A program made the position numbers and the translations under genes. Shown one piece after another: positions 20,209 to 28,470 of a stretch of DNA of 29,504 nt (positions within the stretch are counted from its first letter, which is position 1; each line of letters opens with the position of its first letter). The notes under the pieces were generated by a model. It saw nothing but the letters and a program-made list of their open reading frames with translations, ran no database searches and had not been told where the DNA came from. Source of the stretch: an uncultured Collinsella sp. (lineage in GTDB: Bacteria; Actinomycetota; Coriobacteriia; Coriobacteriales; Coriobacteriaceae); NCBI GenBank assembly GCA_900549455.1, contig UROM01000012.1:1-29504 (forward strand). Reading direction: 5' to 3'.

Positions 20209-21675
20209 TTAGAGAGATTTGATACGGGTACCGGCGGCAGTATCCTCGATCGTGAGGCCCAGGTCCTTGAGCTGATCGCGGATGGCATCTGCCAGATCCC
20301 AGTTCTTGGCGGCACGAGCCTCGGCGCGGGCCTCGAGAATCTTGGCAGCGGCCTCGTCCACGTCGTCGCCCGTGTAGGCAACCAGGCCGGCGGCAACGCC
20401 GAGCAGACCCAGCGGCAGCTCGACCTTGGGCTCGGGAAGCTCGACGCCAAGCGTATCGAGCAGCTCGGCCAGCGTATCGGCGGCAGCCAGGGCTGCGGCC
20501 TTGTCGGCAGCATCGCCCGCCTGCTCCAGATACTGGTTGCACTCGGTGACAAAGCCAAAGACGGCACCCATGGCACCGGCGGTGTTAAAGTCGTCGTCCA
20601 TGCACTCCTTGAAGGCGGCACGGGTCTCGGCGGCCTTGGCGGCAAACGCCTCGACGACAGCCTCATCGGCGTCGGCCGTCGCATGGTTCGCGGCCCAGCG
20701 CAGGTTCTCGACCGTGCCGGCGATACGCGTGAGCGAGTTCTCGGCACCCTCCAAGCGCTCCCAAGAGAAGTCGAGCGGCGAGCGATAGCTCGTCTGCAGC
20801 ATCAGCAGGCGCAGGGCGGCAGCGGAGTGCTGCTCGAGGACCTCGGCCAGCGTAAAGAAGTTGCCGAGCGACTTGGACATCTTCTCGCCGTCTACCAGCA
20901 GCATGCCCGTGTGCATCCAGGTGTTGGAGAAGCCCTGGTGCCAGGCGCAGGTGGCCTGGGCGCACTCGTTCTCGTGATGCGGGAAGGCAAGGTCGGAGCC
21001 GCCGCCGTGAATGTCGATCGGAGTGCCCAGATAGCGGTGCACCATGGCGGCGCACTCGGTGTGCCAACCAGGACGGCCCTCGCCCCAGGGGCTCGGCCAG
21101 CTGGGCTCGCCGGGCTTGGCGGCCTTCCACAGGGCAAAGTCGAGCGGGTCGTTCTTGTCCTCGTTCTCCTCGATGCGCGCACCCACCATGAGGTCGTCGA
21201 TGTTGCGGCCCGAGACCTGGCCGTAGTTGGGATCGCTGCGCACGGCAAAGTACACATCGCCGTTATCGGCTGCGTAAGCGTGGCCCTGCTCGATAAGCGT
21301 CTTGATCATGGCGATCATGGGACCGATCTCTTTGGTGGCGCGGGGACGCACATCGGGATCGAGCACGTTGGCAGCGCGCATGACGCCGATGAACTTGTCG
21401 GAGAACTCCGTCGCAACCTCGGCAGCCGTACGGCCTTGCTCGTTGGCGCGCTTGATGATCTTGTCATCGACATCGGTGAGGTTCTGAGCGAACGTGACCT
21501 CGTAGCCGCTCGCGATGAGCCAGCGGCGAATCACGTCAAAGCTGATGAACGTGCGGGCGTTGCCGATGTGGATGTTGTCGTAGACCGTGGGGCCGCACAC
21601 ATACATGCGGACCTTACCGGGCTCGATGGGCTGGAACTCTTCCTTTTTATGGGTAGCGCTGTTGTAGATACGCAT
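20209..21675 (-). CDS. cysS: Cysteinyl-tRNA synthetase
   Basis: A 488-residue class I synthetase. CGPTVYDNIHIGNAR carries zinc ligand C27 and the HIGH-type motif (HIGN). The insert with WHTECAAM and the HGGGSDLAFPHHENE block supply the other zinc ligands and cysteine recognition. KMSKS is at about 272, followed by the anticodon-binding helical bundle. It charges tRNA-Cys. AAGGAG precedes the ATG, and the gene starts 3 bp after the ispF stop, so disA-ispD-ispF-cysS is one transcription unit. The cysteine biosynthesis gene cysE found between ispF and cysS in Bacillus is absent. Confidence 0.97.
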   Translation of the reverse strand: MRIYNSATHKKEEFQPIEPGKVRMYVCGPTVYDNIHIGNARTFISFDVIRRWLIASGYEVTFAQNLTDVDDKIIKRANEQGRTAAEVATEFSDKFIGVMRAANVLDPDVRPRATKEIGPMIAMIKTLIEQGHAYAADNGDVYFAVRSDPNYGQVSGRNIDDLMVGARIEENEDKNDPLDFALWKAAKPGEPSWPSPWGEGRPGWHTECAAMVHRYLGTPIDIHGGGSDLAFPHHENECAQATCAWHQGFSNTWMHTGMLLVDGEKMSKSLGNFFTLAEVLEQHSAAALRLLMLQTSYRSPLDFSWERLEGAENSLTRIAGTVENLRWAANHATADADEAVVEAFAAKAAETRAAFKECMDDDFNTAGAMGAVFGFVTECNQYLEQAGDAADKAAALAAADTLAELLDTLGVELPEPKVELPLGLLGVAAGLVAYTGDDVDEAAAKILEARAEARAAKNWDLADAIRDQLKDLGLTIEDTAAGTRIKSL

Positions 21676-21678
21676 TCG

Positions 21679-22173
21679 TTACTCCTTAACGGTTTTCTGT
21701 AGCAGGCAGACGGCCCAGGCGCCAATTCCCTCGCCTTGGCCTTCCCAGCCGAGTTTTTCGGTCGTAGTGGCGGCGACGCCCACGTTTTCGACGTCAACGC
21801 CCAGGGCATGGGCCAGGTTGGCGCGCATGGCATCGCGGTGCGGGGTGATCTTGGGCTGCTGGCAGGCAATGGTGCAATCGGCATCGACAAACTCAAAGCC
21901 CAGCTCGCGCGCATAGTCCATCACACGGGCAAGCAGCACCATCGAGTCGGCGCCCTCATAGGCAGGATCGGTGTCGGGGAACAGCTTGCCGATGTCTCCC
22001 CCGCGGCAGGCGCCCAGAATGGCGTCGGCCAGCGCGTGCGCGAGCACATCGGCATCCGAGTGGCCCAGCAGACCGCGCTCGTAGGGAATGTCGACACCGC
22101 CGATAATACATCGACGCCCCTCCACCAGACGGTGAACATCGTAGCCGTGTCCAATGCGCAGGTTACTGAACAT
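21679..22173 (-). CDS. ispF: 2-C-methyl-D-erythritol 2,4-cyclodiphosphate synthase
   Basis: A 164-residue IspF, fifth enzyme of the MEP isoprenoid pathway, which cyclises CDP-methylerythritol 2-phosphate with release of CMP. The metal-binding GHGYDVHR opens the protein, GHSDADVLAHALADAILGA provides further metal and substrate contacts, and the C-terminal TTTEKLGWEGQGEGIGA block binds cytidine. It overlaps the end of ispD by 11 bp. Only the ispD-ispF pair of the pathway is in the window. Confidence 0.97.
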   Translation of the reverse strand: MFSNLRIGHGYDVHRLVEGRRCIIGGVDIPYERGLLGHSDADVLAHALADAILGACRGGDIGKLFPDTDPAYEGADSMVLLARVMDYARELGFEFVDADCTIACQQPKITPHRDAMRANLAHALGVDVENVGVAATTTEKLGWEGQGEGIGAWAVCLLQKTVKE

Positions 22174-22891
22174 GGGGAAGGTCCTCTCCCTCGGCCATGC
22201 GGCCGAGCAGAATCGCGGTTACGGGACGCAGGTCCTCGGGCACCGTCACCTTAAGGTTATCGCGCGGGCTCTGGACGCAGCGGACACGCCCACCCATGCG
22301 CTCGACCAGCGACGAATCGTCCGTGCCGATAAAGCCCTCAGCAATCGCCGCAGCATGGGCGCGTTTCATGGCGTCGACACTAAAGATCTGCGGCGTCTGC
22401 GCGGCCCAGTACAGCTCGCGCGGCGGCGTCTCGACGATGTTGTCGCCGTCGACGATCTTGAGCGTGTCAATCGCGGGCTGACCGCACACGACACCGTCGA
22501 GGGCACGGTCGCTCACGAGCACGTCGATAGCGTGGTCGATGGCCTCGGTCGTAATGAGCGGACGAGCGCCATCGTGAATGGCAACGTATTCAAAGCCCGC
22601 CGGAACCGCACGCACACCGGCACGGGTGGAATCCTGGCGGGTCGCGCCGGCATCGGCAAAGCTGATGGGCGTGTCATAGTCAAACGGGTCGATGGCCAGG
22701 CGTCGCATCTCGGCACGACGCTCGGCAGGGCAAACCACGACGATGTGGCCGACCTTATCGCTACGGTCAAATGCGCGGATGGACCAGCTCATAAGCGGAC
22801 GGCCCGCCACGTTAACGAGCTGCTTGCCACCGGGATTTCCAAAGCGCTGGCCGCTGCCGCCGGCAACGACCACGGCGCATACGGGCGCCAT
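22163..22891 (-). CDS. ispD: 2-C-methyl-D-erythritol 4-phosphate cytidylyltransferase
   Basis: A 242-residue nucleotidyltransferase of the MEP pathway that joins CTP and methylerythritol 4-phosphate. The CTP-binding loop is VVVAGGSGQRFG near the N-terminus; the block HDGARPLIT and the AAQTPQIFSV strand are the family's conserved active-site elements. ATG at 22891 has AGGGG 9 bp upstream and overlaps the disA stop by one base (TAATG). It is separate from ispF, not fused as in some bacteria. Confidence 0.97.
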   Translation of the reverse strand: MAPVCAVVVAGGSGQRFGNPGGKQLVNVAGRPLMSWSIRAFDRSDKVGHIVVVCPAERRAEMRRLAIDPFDYDTPISFADAGATRQDSTRAGVRAVPAGFEYVAIHDGARPLITTEAIDHAIDVLVSDRALDGVVCGQPAIDTLKIVDGDNIVETPPRELYWAAQTPQIFSVDAMKRAHAAAIAEGFIGTDDSSLVERMGGRVRCVQSPRDNLKVTVPEDLRPVTAILLGRMAEGEDLPHVQ

Positions 22892-23958
22892 TATGCGTTC
22901 CCCTGTTTGGTGCCCTTCATGCGGTACAGCGAGTCCGCAAGAATAGCAGGGTTGTTGACGCCAAAGTCGCCCAGGCGCTCCGGATCCTCGCTGATGTCGT
23001 CCATGAGCTCCTGCAGCGAGCCGTACTCGTCGACGATTTTCTCGGCCACGCCGTCGCGCACGACGGACACGCGCGAAAGCGTGCGCAGGCCCAGCGGCGT
23101 CATGACAGAGTCCTCGTCCAGGTCGTCGTAACCCAGAACCGCCGCCACATGCTGTGGGTCGGACAGGTCCTTAGGCGTCATGCGAGCAAGCTCGGCGCGA
23201 ATCTTCTCGGCGTTTGCCTCGGAGGAATCGCTCGCGTAGTCGCGAATCATCAGGTCGTACTCGGTATCCATGCTGGAGCCGGCGAGCTGCTCGAGCTGCA
23301 TCTGCACGAGCTTGCCCTGGTTGCCCAGCTTGACGATGCAATCCTTAAGCTCGGTCTTTGCCTGCTGCATGATCTCGAAGCTCGAGAAAATACCGGTAAT
23401 GTCGGCGAGCGTAACGTAGTCGTCGAGCTCGAGGGCCGTCAGGCGCAGCAGGGAGCGATCGAGCGACTGGCGGGTGGTCTGGAGCGTGGCGACGAGCTGG
23501 TTGACCGAGCTCATGATGGTGGTGACAGGCTGAATCTCGTAGCTCTTGCCGTGAACGTACACGTTGACGACGGCACGACGGGCCGAGACCGAGATCACGA
23601 TGGCATCGGTGAGCACCGACATGCGAGCAGCGGTGCGGTGACGCATGCCCGTCTCGCTCGTGGCAAGCGAGGGATCGGGATTGAGGTGGAAGTTGGCGCG
23701 CAGGATCTGGGTGAGGTCGCCGTCGATGACGATGGCGCCATCCATCTTGGAGAGCTCGAACAGACGGTTCGAGGTGAACGAAATGTTGAGCGGGAAGCCG
23801 TCGTTACCGGCGGCGAGCACGTTTTCAGTGTCGCCGACGCAGATAAGAGCACCCAGGTGACCGGCAATGATCATGTCGAGGGCGGTGCGGATCGGCTGAC
23901 CAGGTGCCGTCAGGCGGATGGCCTGTTCCATACGCTTTTGCAGCTCGTTCTTATCCAA
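22891..23958 (-). CDS. disA: DNA integrity scanning diadenylate cyclase DisA
   Basis: A 355-residue DisA. The N-terminal DAC domain has the catalytic DGA motif (73-75, in MDGAIVIDGD) and RHR(T) motif (106-109, in GMRHRTAARM), so it should make cyclic di-AMP from two ATP. A helical linker follows at about 150-290, then a C-terminal helix-hairpin-helix DNA-binding region (LGLRTLSRVSVVRDGVAEKI). The start is TTG at 23958, with GGGAG 7 bp upstream and no in-frame ATG nearby. It heads the disA-ispD-ispF-cysS operon. In Bacillus disA follows clpC and radA; radA is absent here. Confidence 0.97.
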   Translation of the reverse strand: MDKNELQKRMEQAIRLTAPGQPIRTALDMIIAGHLGALICVGDTENVLAAGNDGFPLNISFTSNRLFELSKMDGAIVIDGDLTQILRANFHLNPDPSLATSETGMRHRTAARMSVLTDAIVISVSARRAVVNVYVHGKSYEIQPVTTIMSSVNQLVATLQTTRQSLDRSLLRLTALELDDYVTLADITGIFSSFEIMQQAKTELKDCIVKLGNQGKLVQMQLEQLAGSSMDTEYDLMIRDYASDSSEANAEKIRAELARMTPKDLSDPQHVAAVLGYDDLDEDSVMTPLGLRTLSRVSVVRDGVAEKIVDEYGSLQELMDDISEDPERLGDFGVNNPAILADSLYRMKGTKQGNA

Positions 23959-24179
23959 GGCATCGCTCCCATCGTATACGCTCCATAAACGCTAAATAGT
24001 TTCTCACGGTTTGTCCCCGCAACGCTTGCGAAATCCGATGCTTACAGAATGAGCGAACACCGCTTAGGTAGCTCATTTGGGACGGGGCTCTTTTAGCTGC
24101 TCATGTGGTAGCATCGGGTTTCATATAAATGAGGGAGTAGTCGTGTAATCGGGTTCGCCCGCAAAGAGGGAGCCAGACT

Positions 24180-24764
24180 ATGGGACTCGCAGAGCTCATG
24201 TTGCTCGCCGTTGGCCTTTCGATGGACGCCTTTGCCGTTTCCATCTGCAAGGGTCTTGGCATGAAAAAGATCAACCTTAAAGTCACCGTGGTGCTCGGTC
24301 TGTTCTTTGGCGGGTTTCAGGCCGGCATGCCCGTGATCGGTTGGGCACTCGGCAGTCAATTCATGGGCATCATCGGACCCATCGACCATTGGATTGCCTT
24401 TATCCTTTTGGCCTTTATCGGCGGCAAGATGCTGTGGGAAGCCTTTACCGAAGACGAGGATGAGGATGAAGGCGACGGCAAGGATGCCGAAAAGATCGAC
24501 CTGGGCGAGTGCCTAATCCTTGCCATCGCCACCTCGATTGACGCGCTCGCCGTGGGCATCTCGTTTGCCGCGCTCTCGGTCGATATCGTTCCCGCTGTAT
24601 CGCTTATCGGCGTCACAACGTTTATCTTCTCCGTCGCCGGCGTAGCGATCGGCCACACCTTTGGCGCGCGCTACGAAAAACCCGCCACCATCGTGGGTGG
24701 CGTCGTGCTCATCCTCATCGGGCTTAAGATCTTGCTTGAGCATCTGGGGATTTTGGCGCTGTAA
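24180..24764 (+). CDS. mntP: Manganese efflux pump MntP
   Basis: A 194-residue membrane protein of the MntP (DUF204/YtaF) family with six hydrophobic segments in two related halves. Each half begins with the signature Ser-Met/Ile-Asp-Ala: GLSMDAFAVSICKGLG near residues 13-28 and TSIDALAVGISFAAL near 118-132. The acidic intramembrane Asp residues bind the ion. A loop of about 12 Glu/Asp residues (EDEDEDEGDGKDAE) separates the halves. It exports Mn2+. GGGAG lies about 9 bp before the ATG. It is divergent from disA, and its terminator overlaps the hipB operator. Confidence 0.93.
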   Translation: MGLAELMLLAVGLSMDAFAVSICKGLGMKKINLKVTVVLGLFFGGFQAGMPVIGWALGSQFMGIIGPIDHWIAFILLAFIGGKMLWEAFTEDEDEDEGDGKDAEKIDLGECLILAIATSIDALAVGISFAALSVDIVPAVSLIGVTTFIFSVAGVAIGHTFGARYEKPATIVGGVVLILIGLKILLEHLGILAL

Positions 24765-24800
24765 CGCCAAACACAATCGCTCAAAACTCAACGCCAGCAC

Positions 24801-24834
24801 AAGGCCTTATGCAGAGTTTTGCATGAGGCCTTTT
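24801..24834 (+). terminator. mntP: Intrinsic terminator of mntP
   Basis: AAGGCCTTATGC (24801-24812) pairs with GCATGAGGCCTT (24821-24832), with one G-T pair, then TT. The loop and right arm contain a GCAGAGTTTTGCAT half-site that matches the hipBA operator next to it. Confidence 0.75.
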
Positions 24835-24879
24835 CGTGCAGACTTTTGCATGTCATACTGATATGCAAAAGTCTGCACG
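24811..24879 (+). promoter_or_regulatory. hipBA operator with three half-sites
   Basis: CGTGCAGACTTTTGCAT (24835-24851) and ATGCAAAAGTCTGCACG (24863-24879) are perfect 17-bp inverted arms with an 11-bp spacer, 14 bp before hipB. A third direct copy, GCAGAGTTTTGCAT (24811-24824), lies within the mntP terminator. A -10-like CATACT lies in the spacer at 24854-24859. This is the expected target of HipB autorepression; the dimer/kinase complex may bridge half-sites. Confidence 0.8.
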
Positions 24880-24892
24880 TTAGGAGATCGCC

Positions 24893-25363
24893 GTGGATAC
24901 TCTTCCCATCACCACACCGCGCCAAGCTGGCATCTACGTGCGCCAGGCACGCGAGTCGCAGGGAATCACCCGTGCGGCCCTCGCTAAAAAAGCCGGTGTT
25001 TCGGAGCGCCTGCTCGCATCGCTCGAGCTGGGCGACGCTACGGGTATTCGGCTCGATAAGTTGCTGACGATTTTCAATGCTCTTGGACTGGCACTCGCCG
25101 CTCAAGGGGATATCGGCGAAGCGAAAAACGAGCGACCAGTCGACGCCCCGCATGCCAATCCGCTGCCTCGCAGCATCCCTAGGCGCCATCACGCTCAACG
25201 TCCTCATCATCGCAACCGTCGTAGTACCGCCATTCCGGCTCTTGCAGATGTCCCCTTTACATCCGCACTCTACGACGAGGTCTTCGCCGATTTCGCCATG
25301 TCCAATCTCGGAGTCTCGATTGCCGCAAACGCATCTAGCCAAACCAAGCCCGAAGGGAAATAG
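24893..25363 (+). CDS. hipB: HipB-like antitoxin, XRE-family HTH
   Basis: A 156-residue protein. Residues about 10-68 are an XRE HTH (GIYVRQARESQGITRAALAK, then VSERLLASLELGDATGIRLD), as in HipB, which binds the operator and neutralises HipA. The start is GTG with AGGAG 6 bp upstream. HipB of E. coli has 88 residues; this protein has a tail of about 85. Its middle (about 90-118) is rich in Arg, His and Pro, and its end (FTSALYDEVFADFAMSNLGV) looks helical. The Arg/His/Pro stretch could be a flexible linker or the mark of an old compensated frameshift. It is 3 bp from the HipA gene. Confidence 0.88.
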   Translation: MDTLPITTPRQAGIYVRQARESQGITRAALAKKAGVSERLLASLELGDATGIRLDKLLTIFNALGLALAAQGDIGEAKNERPVDAPHANPLPRSIPRRHHAQRPHHRNRRSTAIPALADVPFTSALYDEVFADFAMSNLGVSIAANASSQTKPEGK

Positions 25364-25366
25364 CCA

Positions 25367-26671
25367 ATGGCCAGAACATCACTTCGGACCATTATTTGCG
25401 GCGTGCCTGCGGGAACGCTCACGCAAGATGAGAACGGTCTTATCAGCTTTACCTACGATCATGACTATGACGGGCCAGCCCTATCGACCAACATACCCGT
25501 ATCGAATCGCACATACGGACAACAGGTCATGAATCCGTACCTGTTTGGCCTTCTACCCGACAGCGAAGACCAACGAAAAGCGATTGCCGCCGAATTCGAC
25601 GTTAGGCCCAACAATCCCGTTGCGTTGCTCAGCCATATCGGACTCGACTGTCCGGGCGGAGTGCAGTTTTGTGCCGAAGAAGATGCCGACGCCGTCCTGC
25701 ATCGCGTTGGCGAATACCGCCCTATAGACGACCACGAAATTGCTCTCCGTCTCAAGTCGATCAGAGATGACCGCGATGCATCGTGGATGGGTCTAGATGA
25801 AAGTTGGTCACTTGGAGGCAACCAGGGCAAGTTCGCACTCGCGTTCATAAACGGCCGCTGGTGCGAATGCATGGGCTCCTCGCCCACGACGCATATTTTA
25901 AAAAATGGCGTTATCGGATTTAAACTCGAGGCTCTCAATGAGTTTGTCTGCATGAAAAGCGCCCAGCGCGCCGGTATCGCAACGGCAAACGTCGAATATC
26001 GAATGTTTGAGGACGAACCTGCCCTCATTGTTGAGCGCTATGACCGCGTGAAAGTCAAAGACGGAACGATCAGGCGTCTACATCAAGAAGACCTCTGTCA
26101 GGCACTTGGGGTGATGCCCGCCCAAAAGTACACGGCAGACGGCGGCCCGACCACACGCGATATTCAGGAGCTCCTCGTAAATACGAGCCACCATCAACTT
26201 AACCTGTATCTGTTTACGCAGATACTGTTCTTCAACGCCATTATCGGCGCACCGGATGCGCACGCGAAAAACTATTCCCTGCTCCTTGGAAACGACGGCG
26301 CAGCCATGATGGCTCGTATGTACGATGTCGCGTCGGGTTTGGCGTATGAGCGCATGCGCCGCCGGGCGCGCCTCGCCATGAGCGTTGGCGGCGAAAATCG
26401 TGTGGGGCGCATCGGTCCAGGCGCTATCCGCCGATACCACGGTATGGGCGACCCCGCGCTGGAGGCGGCGCTTACCGATGCCGGGCTATCCGAGAAGTTT
26501 TGCTTTGCAACCATGATGGACCTCGCCTACGAGGTACCCATTTGCATGGAAGAGGTCATGGACGAATACGCCGACCTGCCCGGCATGGCGGACCTGCGCG
26601 AGCATATGCTCGGCCCCGTCCGCGAAAACTGCCAGCGCACCCTCGACCTCATCAAGGCGGATATGGGCTAG
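25367..26671 (+). CDS. hipA: HipA-type Ser/Thr kinase toxin
   Basis: A 434-residue HipA. The N-terminal subdomain (about 1-105) includes NPYLFGLLPDSEDQR, the HipA_N pattern. The glycine loop with the autophosphorylated-serine region is SLGGNQGKFAL (148-158), the ATP-binding Lys is in THILKNG (K179), the catalytic loop is GAPDAHAKNYS (D297, N302), and the Mg-binding Asp is in YDVASGLAY (D320). All catalytic residues are present, so it should be active. HipA of E. coli phosphorylates glutamyl-tRNA synthetase and causes dormancy; the target here may differ. It follows hipB by 3 bp with AAGGGAAA as ribosome site. Confidence 0.95.
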   Translation: MARTSLRTIICGVPAGTLTQDENGLISFTYDHDYDGPALSTNIPVSNRTYGQQVMNPYLFGLLPDSEDQRKAIAAEFDVRPNNPVALLSHIGLDCPGGVQFCAEEDADAVLHRVGEYRPIDDHEIALRLKSIRDDRDASWMGLDESWSLGGNQGKFALAFINGRWCECMGSSPTTHILKNGVIGFKLEALNEFVCMKSAQRAGIATANVEYRMFEDEPALIVERYDRVKVKDGTIRRLHQEDLCQALGVMPAQKYTADGGPTTRDIQELLVNTSHHQLNLYLFTQILFFNAIIGAPDAHAKNYSLLLGNDGAAMMARMYDVASGLAYERMRRRARLAMSVGGENRVGRIGPGAIRRYHGMGDPALEAALTDAGLSEKFCFATMMDLAYEVPICMEEVMDEYADLPGMADLREHMLGPVRENCQRTLDLIKADMG

Positions 26672-26691
26672 ACGCCAATCAATTTCCCATT

Positions 26692-26743
26692 TCTTAAAAG
26701 AAGAGAGGGGGCACCCGTCGCAAAAGCTCGGATGCCCCCTCTC
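26692..26743 (-). terminator. Terminator of pepD (possibly bidirectional)
   Basis: GAGAGGGGGCA (26703-26713) and TGCCCCCTCTC (26733-26743) form an 11-bp stem. On the minus strand the stem is followed by TTCTTTTAAG, a good U tract, 56 bp past the pepD stop. It may also serve the convergent hipA transcript, which has no other terminator. Confidence 0.8.
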
Positions 26744-26798
26744 GTAATGTCATTTGCAATCCGCTAGCACGTAGCTCAGACTGCTGCTAGCGCAACCT

Positions 26799-28256
26799 TT
26801 ACGCAGCGAGGCGCTTGAGGACGTCGATGAGCAGCTCGTAGAAGCGCTCGGCAGAAGCGAGCTCCATGCTCTCGTCCGGGGTGTGGACATCGGAGAGCGT
26901 CGGGCCCACGGCGATGGCGTCCAGGCCGTGCAGGGCCTCGGCAAACAGGCCGCACTCAAGGCCGGCGTGAATGGACTCGATGCGCAGCTCGGAGCCAAAG
27001 AGCTCGCGATAGCTCTCGACAAAGACGTCGCGGACCGGCGAATGCTCGGCATAGCTCCAGCCGGGATACTCGAACTCAAACTTGGCGTCGAAGCCCAGGA
27101 CATCGGCCAGTGTCTGCAGGCGGTCCTTGAACTCGTTCTGCAGCGAGGTGATCGAGGAGCGCGGGGACAGCATGATCTTGACCTCGTCGTCAGAAGTGGC
27201 AACCACACCGATGTTGGAGGACACCTCGACGGAGCCGTCGGTGGCGACGTTGCGGCGAATCACGCCGTTAGGGGCAAGACGCAGAGCGCGGATGAGGGCA
27301 AGCGCAGACTTCTGGTCCATGGCCTCGACCTCGGTGTCGTCGGCAATCTCGACGGTGCAGGTAAAGCCGGGGTCGAAGACCTCGAGCTCGGCGGTGACGT
27401 CGGCGATGATGCCCTTTGCGATCTGGGCCGCGGCCTCGGCGGCAGCGTGGTCGGCGTAGACCAGCTCGGCCTTGCACTCACGGTTGATGGCGTTGTCCTT
27501 GGTGCCACCGTTAAAGCTAACGATGGCGGGCTCGCCGGCAGCCATCAGGCGGTCGATGATGCGGGCCATGATGAGGTTGCCGTTGCCGCGCTCCAGGTGG
27601 ATATCACTGCCGGAGTGACCGCCCAGCAGGCCGGAGATGTCAAGCGTGAGGGTGCTACCGGTCTTATGCTCGCGCGCGATCGGGCAGGTGTAGGTAACGA
27701 CGACGCCGCCGGCGCAGCTGACGGTGGCAACGCCCTCTTCCTCGGAGTCAAGGTTAATCATGGTGCGGGCGCTAATCTGGGACTTGTCGAGCGTCTCGGC
27801 GCCGACCAGGCCAGTCTCCTCGTCGGTGGTGAATACGCACTCGAGGGCCGGATGAGCAATCGAATCGTCGTTGAGCACGGTAAGCATAAGCGCGACGGCG
27901 ATACCGTTGTCGGCGCCCAGGGTGGTGCCGTTAGCGGTGAGGACGCCGTCCTTGACGACCAGGTCGATACCATCGGTCGTAAAGTCGTGCTCAACGGAGC
28001 CCAGCTTGTCGCACACCATGTCGATATGGCCCTGCAGCATCACGGTCGGGGCATTCTCGGCACCGGCAGATGCGGACTTGCGAATGATGACGTTGTAGAC
28101 CTCGTCCTGGTACACATCGAGGCCGCGCTCCTTGGCAAACGCAACCAAGAAATCGCTGATGCCCTTCTCGTTGCCAGACCCGCGGGGAATCGCGCTGACC
28201 TCCTCAAAGAAATGGAACAGCTGGGCGGGCTCGTAGCCGGTGATCTTGTAGTCCAT
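26799..28256 (-). CDS. pepD: Aminoacyl-histidine dipeptidase (PepD, M20 family)
   Basis: A 485-residue zinc dipeptidase of the M20C branch. Metal and catalytic residues are visible: H77 and D79 in GHIDMV, D116 in GADNGI, the E146-E147 pair in TTDEETGL, the INLDSEEEG block, and a late His in SIHAGLECGLF. It hydrolyses Xaa-His and other dipeptides in the cytoplasm, useful for peptide-based nutrition. The start at 28256 (MDYKITGYEP) has AGGAGG 6 bp upstream and replaces an in-frame ATG at 28361, which would add 35 residues unlike the family. It stands alone between terminators. Confidence 0.95.
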   Translation of the reverse strand: MDYKITGYEPAQLFHFFEEVSAIPRGSGNEKGISDFLVAFAKERGLDVYQDEVYNVIIRKSASAGAENAPTVMLQGHIDMVCDKLGSVEHDFTTDGIDLVVKDGVLTANGTTLGADNGIAVALMLTVLNDDSIAHPALECVFTTDEETGLVGAETLDKSQISARTMINLDSEEEGVATVSCAGGVVVTYTCPIAREHKTGSTLTLDISGLLGGHSGSDIHLERGNGNLIMARIIDRLMAAGEPAIVSFNGGTKDNAINRECKAELVYADHAAAEAAAQIAKGIIADVTAELEVFDPGFTCTVEIADDTEVEAMDQKSALALIRALRLAPNGVIRRNVATDGSVEVSSNIGVVATSDDEVKIMLSPRSSITSLQNEFKDRLQTLADVLGFDAKFEFEYPGWSYAEHSPVRDVFVESYRELFGSELRIESIHAGLECGLFAEALHGLDAIAVGPTLSDVHTPDESMELASAERFYELLIDVLKRLAA

Positions 28257-28407
28257 GGTGCCTCCTTGGCGCAACTGGTTAGACAATAAAACATGCGACT
28301 TGTATATTCCCAGACTTCGTTTGCATAAACCAGTCGAAAACGCCGAGCGTTCTCGCATCATCGGCTAACGGTGGACCGTATAGCGTAACGGTCACAATCA
28401 CCGCAGC

Positions 28408-28445
28408 TCTACAAATCGAGGCGCCCTTGCCAGAGCGCCTCGATT
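28408..28445 (-). terminator. clpC: Intrinsic terminator of clpC
   Basis: AATCGAGGCGC (28414-28424) and GCGCCTCGATT (28435-28445) form a perfect 11-bp stem. On the minus strand it ends in ATTTGT, 26 bp past the clpC stop. Confidence 0.8.
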
Positions 28446-28470
28446 GAGCGTATCAAATTGTCGCCACGCC

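Noticed and set aside
24130..24179. GGGAGTAG motif in the mntP leader suggesting a yybP-ykoY manganese riboswitch
   Set aside because: Only about 45 nt separate the motif from the mntP start; the second helix and conserved loops needed for the aptamer are not visible. The motif alone is not enough.
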